Part shown: piece by piece, positions 8,742 through 11,180 of the stretch
Layout: each line of letters begins with the position of its first letter
Numbering within the stretch: position 1 is the stretch's first letter
Source of the DNA: an uncultured Micrococcales bacterium
GTDB lineage: Bacteria > Actinomycetota > Actinomycetes > Actinomycetales > Microbacteriaceae
Assembly (NCBI GenBank): GCA_903927775.1
Contig: CAIYOE010000098.1
Coordinates: forward strand, 1 to 11,180
Length of the DNA: 11,180 bases
Reading direction: 5' to 3'
Notes under the pieces: generated by a model
What the model was told of the DNA's origin: nothing
Databases searched by the model: none
Seen by the model: only the letters and a program-made list of their open reading frames with translations
Made by a program: the position numbers and the translations under genes

Positions 8742-10076
8742 TTGTTCCTTCCAAAACGCAAAATCAGTCGCGCGCTGGCCTTTTTATTTGCCACCTTGGC
8801 TTTAGCAGCCACGGCTATTTCGGTTAGCACCCCAGCATCTGCAGCGGGCGTCGATACGGCTAAAAACCACAGTTCGGCTGTTGTCCTGTCCGGCGCCTCC
8901 AGCGACCCATCGACCTGGGAATACAGCATCGGTGGCGCGCTCAAGCTAAACGGTAAGCCGGTCAAGGGTGTAACTGTGGTAGCGACCAATGGTAACTTCA
9001 GCGCCAAGAGCGTCTCTGATGTTGACGGCAAGTGGTTGATCGCTGTTCCAGATGCCGCTATCTACAAGGTCTCGATTGACAAGGCCACTCTGCCGGCAGG
9101 TATGGCCATTGCCAACCCCTTGATGGAAGCCGACACCACTTCTTTCTCTTTTGCGCCGGTTTTGTTTAAGTTCGCCGGTCAAACCATTCAGACCGTTAGC
9201 TTTGGCGACCAGCTAGTTGGCCGACTTTTCTCGGGCCTCAACTTTGGTCTTCTGCTCGCGATTGCCTCGATTGGTATCTCGTTAATTTTCGGAACCACCG
9301 GCCTAAGCAACTTTGCTCACGGCGAAATGGTCACTCTTGGCGCCCTAATGATGTGGCTTCTTCACGCGTCGATGGGCTGGCCGGTAATCCTCGCCGGCAT
9401 TGTGGCCGTTCTGGTCACTGGCGCGTTCGGCTGGGTTCAAGACGCGGCTCTCTGGCGTCCATTGCGCAAGCGTCGTATGGGACTGAATCAGATGATGATT
9501 GTGTCCATCGGCTTTAGCATCGTGGTCCGCTATGTCTACCTGCTGCTATTCGACGGAGACACCAAGGACATCGCTGGCGGTGGAAATGTAATCAAGTTCG
9601 GACCTGTCAGCACAACCGACCTAACTCTCTGGGGCATGCTGATTTCTGTAGTCGCCCTAGGTGGCGTTGCGCTTTTCCTAACTCGCACTCGCATCGGTAA
9701 GGCAACCCGCGCGGTGAGCGACAACGCTGCTTTGGCATCTGCCACCGGCATCGATGTAGAGCAGATCATTCGAATCGTTTGGGTAACCGCTGCGGCGCTA
9801 ACCGGTCTTGCCGGTGTGCTTTATGGACTGGAGTTGCAGGCTAACTGGCTAACCGGTTTCGACATCCTGTTGCTCTTGTTCGCATCGGTTACTTTGGGTG
9901 GCTTGGGAACCGCTCTGGGCGCGACTGTTGGAGCTCTCATCATCGGCATGGTGGTCGAGGTCTCGAGCCTATTTATCCCGAACGAGCTGCGCTACGCCGC
10001 CGCTCTGGTAATCCTGATTGTTATTTTGATCTGGCGCCCACAGGGTGTTCTGGGCAAGAAACAGCGATTGGGCTAG
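8742..10076 (+). CDS. livH: Branched-chain amino acid-type ABC permease (LivH) with N-terminal extracellular domain
   Basis: From TTG 8742 the protein has 444 residues, well above the roughly 290-310 of ordinary LivH. Residues 1-35 look like a cleavable signal peptide: basic KRK (5-7), hydrophobic core 11-29, and an Ala-X-Ala site (ASA, 32-34). Residues about 57-145 form a soluble domain resembling the carboxypeptidase regulatory-like/Ig-like fold, with GALKLNGKPVKGVTVVA and a VSDVDGKWLIAVPD segment. The permease core begins near residue 155 and has GTTGLSNFAHGEMVTLGA (184-201), a cytoplasmic loop with TRTRIGKATRAVSDNAALASATGID (314-338, contact to the ATPase), LGGLGTALGATVGALIIG (385-402) and the ending WRPQGVLG (431-438). 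It forms a heterodimeric inner-membrane channel with LivM. The substrate may be branched-chain or other amino acids, amides or urea; sequence alone does not decide. It is the first gene of the operon, divergent from guaB. Confidence 0.9.
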   Translation: MFLPKRKISRALAFLFATLALAATAISVSTPASAAGVDTAKNHSSAVVLSGASSDPSTWEYSIGGALKLNGKPVKGVTVVATNGNFSAKSVSDVDGKWLIAVPDAAIYKVSIDKATLPAGMAIANPLMEADTTSFSFAPVLFKFAGQTIQTVSFGDQLVGRLFSGLNFGLLLAIASIGISLIFGTTGLSNFAHGEMVTLGALMMWLLHASMGWPVILAGIVAVLVTGAFGWVQDAALWRPLRKRRMGLNQMMIVSIGFSIVVRYVYLLLFDGDTKDIAGGGNVIKFGPVSTTDLTLWGMLISVVALGGVALFLTRTRIGKATRAVSDNAALASATGIDVEQIIRIVWVTAAALTGLAGVLYGLELQANWLTGFDILLLLFASVTLGGLGTALGATVGALIIGMVVEVSSLFIPNELRYAAALVILIVILIWRPQGVLGKKQRLG

Positions 10077-10080
10077 GAGG
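10075..10080 (+). promoter_or_regulatory. Ribosome binding site of livM
   Basis: AGGAGG overlaps the TAG stop of livH and lies 8 bases before the livM ATG. The perfect anti-16S match suggests strong, coupled translation of the second permease. Confidence 0.75.
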
Positions 10081-10088
10081 AGATTCAG

Positions 10089-11072
10089 ATGGATTTCGTA
10101 CAGATTTTTAACCTCACCGCTGGTGAGCTCATCGGTGTATTTACAGCTGCCTACGCACTTTGTGCGCTCGGTCTGGCAATGCACTTCGGTTACACCGGCC
10201 TGCTGAACTTTGGTCAGGCTGGATTCGCCGCCCTCGGCGCCTACGGGTACGCCTTCGCTGCACTAAAGCTGGGCTGGAACATGTGGGGATCGTTTGGATT
10301 CGGAATGCTCTGCGCAGCAGTCTTCGCTTTGGTTTTAGGTATTCCAACGCTGCGATTGCGCGCCGACTACCTGGCGATTGTGACCATTGCAGCCGCACAG
10401 GCGCTCTACTTCTTCTTTGGTACCGAGAAGTACGCAGCCTTCACCGGCGGTAGCAACGGTCTAAGCGAGTTCGGTGGCGACTTCTACGGTTACAACCCGT
10501 TCCCAGTTGGTCGCTACGACCTGGGAATCATCACTCTGTCCGAGAAGGAAATCTGGATCCGCGTGGTTTCCTGGGGTCTAGTGGCTGTTGTTGCAGTCCT
10601 GCTTTTGATTCTTACCCGCAGCCCATGGGGTCGTACCCTAAAGGGAATCCGCGAAGACGAAGACGCCGTTCGTTCGTTGGGCAAGAACGTGTTCGTTTAC
10701 AAGATGCAGTCTTTGGTTCTGGGTGGTGTGATCGGTTCCCTGGGTGGAATGGTGTTTGTGCTTTCCTCGCAGACCAACCAGGCCAGCACCTGGGTGTCTA
10801 ACTTCACCTTCATGACCTGGACCGTATTGCTCCTCGGTGGCGCAGCCACCATCCTTGGTCCAATCGTTGGTTCGGCAGTGTTTTTCATGTTCCTAATGTT
10901 CACTCAGGCCTTCCTAGAGGGTCTTGTGAACATCGGTGCACTACCGTTCTTGAGCATCGCTCAGGTCGGTCAGATTCGCTACTTGTTGGTGGGTTTGTTC
11001 CTGATGCTCCTAGTTATTTTCCGCCCTCAGGGTTTCTTCGGAAACAAGAAGGAGTTGCAGTTCAATGGCTAA
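10089..11072 (+). CDS. livM: Branched-chain amino acid-type ABC permease (LivM)
   Basis: This 327-residue membrane protein is the second permease of the LIV/HAAT transporter. It has many hydrophobic segments, the characteristic GYTGLLNFGQAGFAALGAY (residues 34-52), RLRADYLAIVTIAAAQ (89-104), the cytoplasmic ATPase-contact loop SPWGRTLKGIREDEDAVRSLG (178-198), the LGGVIGSLGGMVFV helix (211-224), the GGAATILGPIVGSAVF helix (250-265), and the family-typical end IFRPQGFFG (310-318). The length is normal for a LivM of the shorter type, without the N-terminal extension seen in E. coli. It follows livH by 12 bp and its stop overlaps the next ATG by 8 bp (ATGGCTAA), so the operon is tightly coupled. 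It pairs with LivH and the LivG/LivF ATPases; the substrate-binding protein is not in the window. Confidence 0.94.
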   Translation: MDFVQIFNLTAGELIGVFTAAYALCALGLAMHFGYTGLLNFGQAGFAALGAYGYAFAALKLGWNMWGSFGFGMLCAAVFALVLGIPTLRLRADYLAIVTIAAAQALYFFFGTEKYAAFTGGSNGLSEFGGDFYGYNPFPVGRYDLGIITLSEKEIWIRVVSWGLVAVVAVLLLILTRSPWGRTLKGIREDEDAVRSLGKNVFVYKMQSLVLGGVIGSLGGMVFVLSSQTNQASTWVSNFTFMTWTVLLLGGAATILGPIVGSAVFFMFLMFTQAFLEGLVNIGALPFLSIAQVGQIRYLLVGLFLMLLVIFRPQGFFGNKKELQFNG

Positions 11073-11180
11073 CATCGAACAAATCGCAAAGGGAGCGATC
11101 GAGCCTGGCTGTGCCAAAGTCGATCCAATCCTGGTTGCCTCCGGCGTTACTCGCCAGTTCGGCGGTCTAAAGGCTGTAGA
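11065..11180 (+). CDS. livG: Branched-chain amino acid-type ABC ATPase (LivG), N-terminal fragment
   Basis: Only the first 38 codons are present before the window ends. After a polar lead of about 24 residues (slightly longer than usual for LivG) comes LVASGVTRQFGGLKAV, the first beta strand and A-loop region of LivG-type ATPases; the aromatic F34 of the RQFGG stretch is the expected adenine-stacking position. Walker A and all later motifs lie outside the window. The ATG overlaps the last 8 bases of livM and has AAGGAG about 10 bases upstream, inside livM. The position after livH and livM and the match to the family start make the call firm despite the short length. Confidence 0.85.
   Translation, partial: MANIEQIAKGAIEPGCAKVDPILVASGVTRQFGGLKAV

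Overview
The window looks like a chromosomal core region of an actinobacterium, most likely a Microbacteriaceae-type organism with a moderate G+C content (mid-50s percent judged by eye, not computed). Pointers are the GuaB3-type IMP dehydrogenase paralogue beside guaB, a DUF3817 membrane protein beside guaA, a PcrA-type helicase and a SURF1 protein with an actinobacterial look. The small freshwater Luna-type lineages (Rhodoluna/Aquiluna-like) would fit the compact gene packing, but that placement is inference from general knowledge.

Two divergent transcription units leave a 193-bp intergenic region at 8549-8741. The left unit runs on the minus strand in the order guaB (8548-7043), guaB3 (7033-5912), SURF1 (5901-5116), DUF3817 (5106-4663), guaA (4662-3106), a glycerophosphodiester phosphodiesterase (3098-2208) and pcrA (2195 to beyond the left edge). 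Gaps are 0 to 12 bp, so this is very probably one operon. Its core is guanine nucleotide synthesis: GuaB makes XMP from IMP and GuaA makes GMP from XMP. GuaB3 is a CBS-less paralogue with no cysteine where the catalytic one should be. SURF1 (cytochrome oxidase assembly), DUF3817 (membrane protein), the phosphodiesterase (glycerol-3-phosphate release) and PcrA (DNA repair helicase) are passengers with no obvious biochemical link.

The right unit runs on the plus strand and holds the start of a branched-chain amino acid (LIV/HAAT)-type ABC transporter: permease LivH (8742-10076), permease LivM (10089-11072) and the first 38 codons of the ATPase LivG (11065 to beyond the right edge). The LivH protein is unusual in carrying a cleavable-looking signal peptide and an extracellular beta-sandwich-like domain ahead of its permease core.

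No RNA genes, insertion sequences, CRISPR arrays, phage genes or sequence-level signs of transfer were seen. I found no complete undescribed system. The points most worth a second look are the LivH fusion, the repeats in the divergent intergenic region, and the cysteine-less GuaB3 kept next to an intact GuaB.
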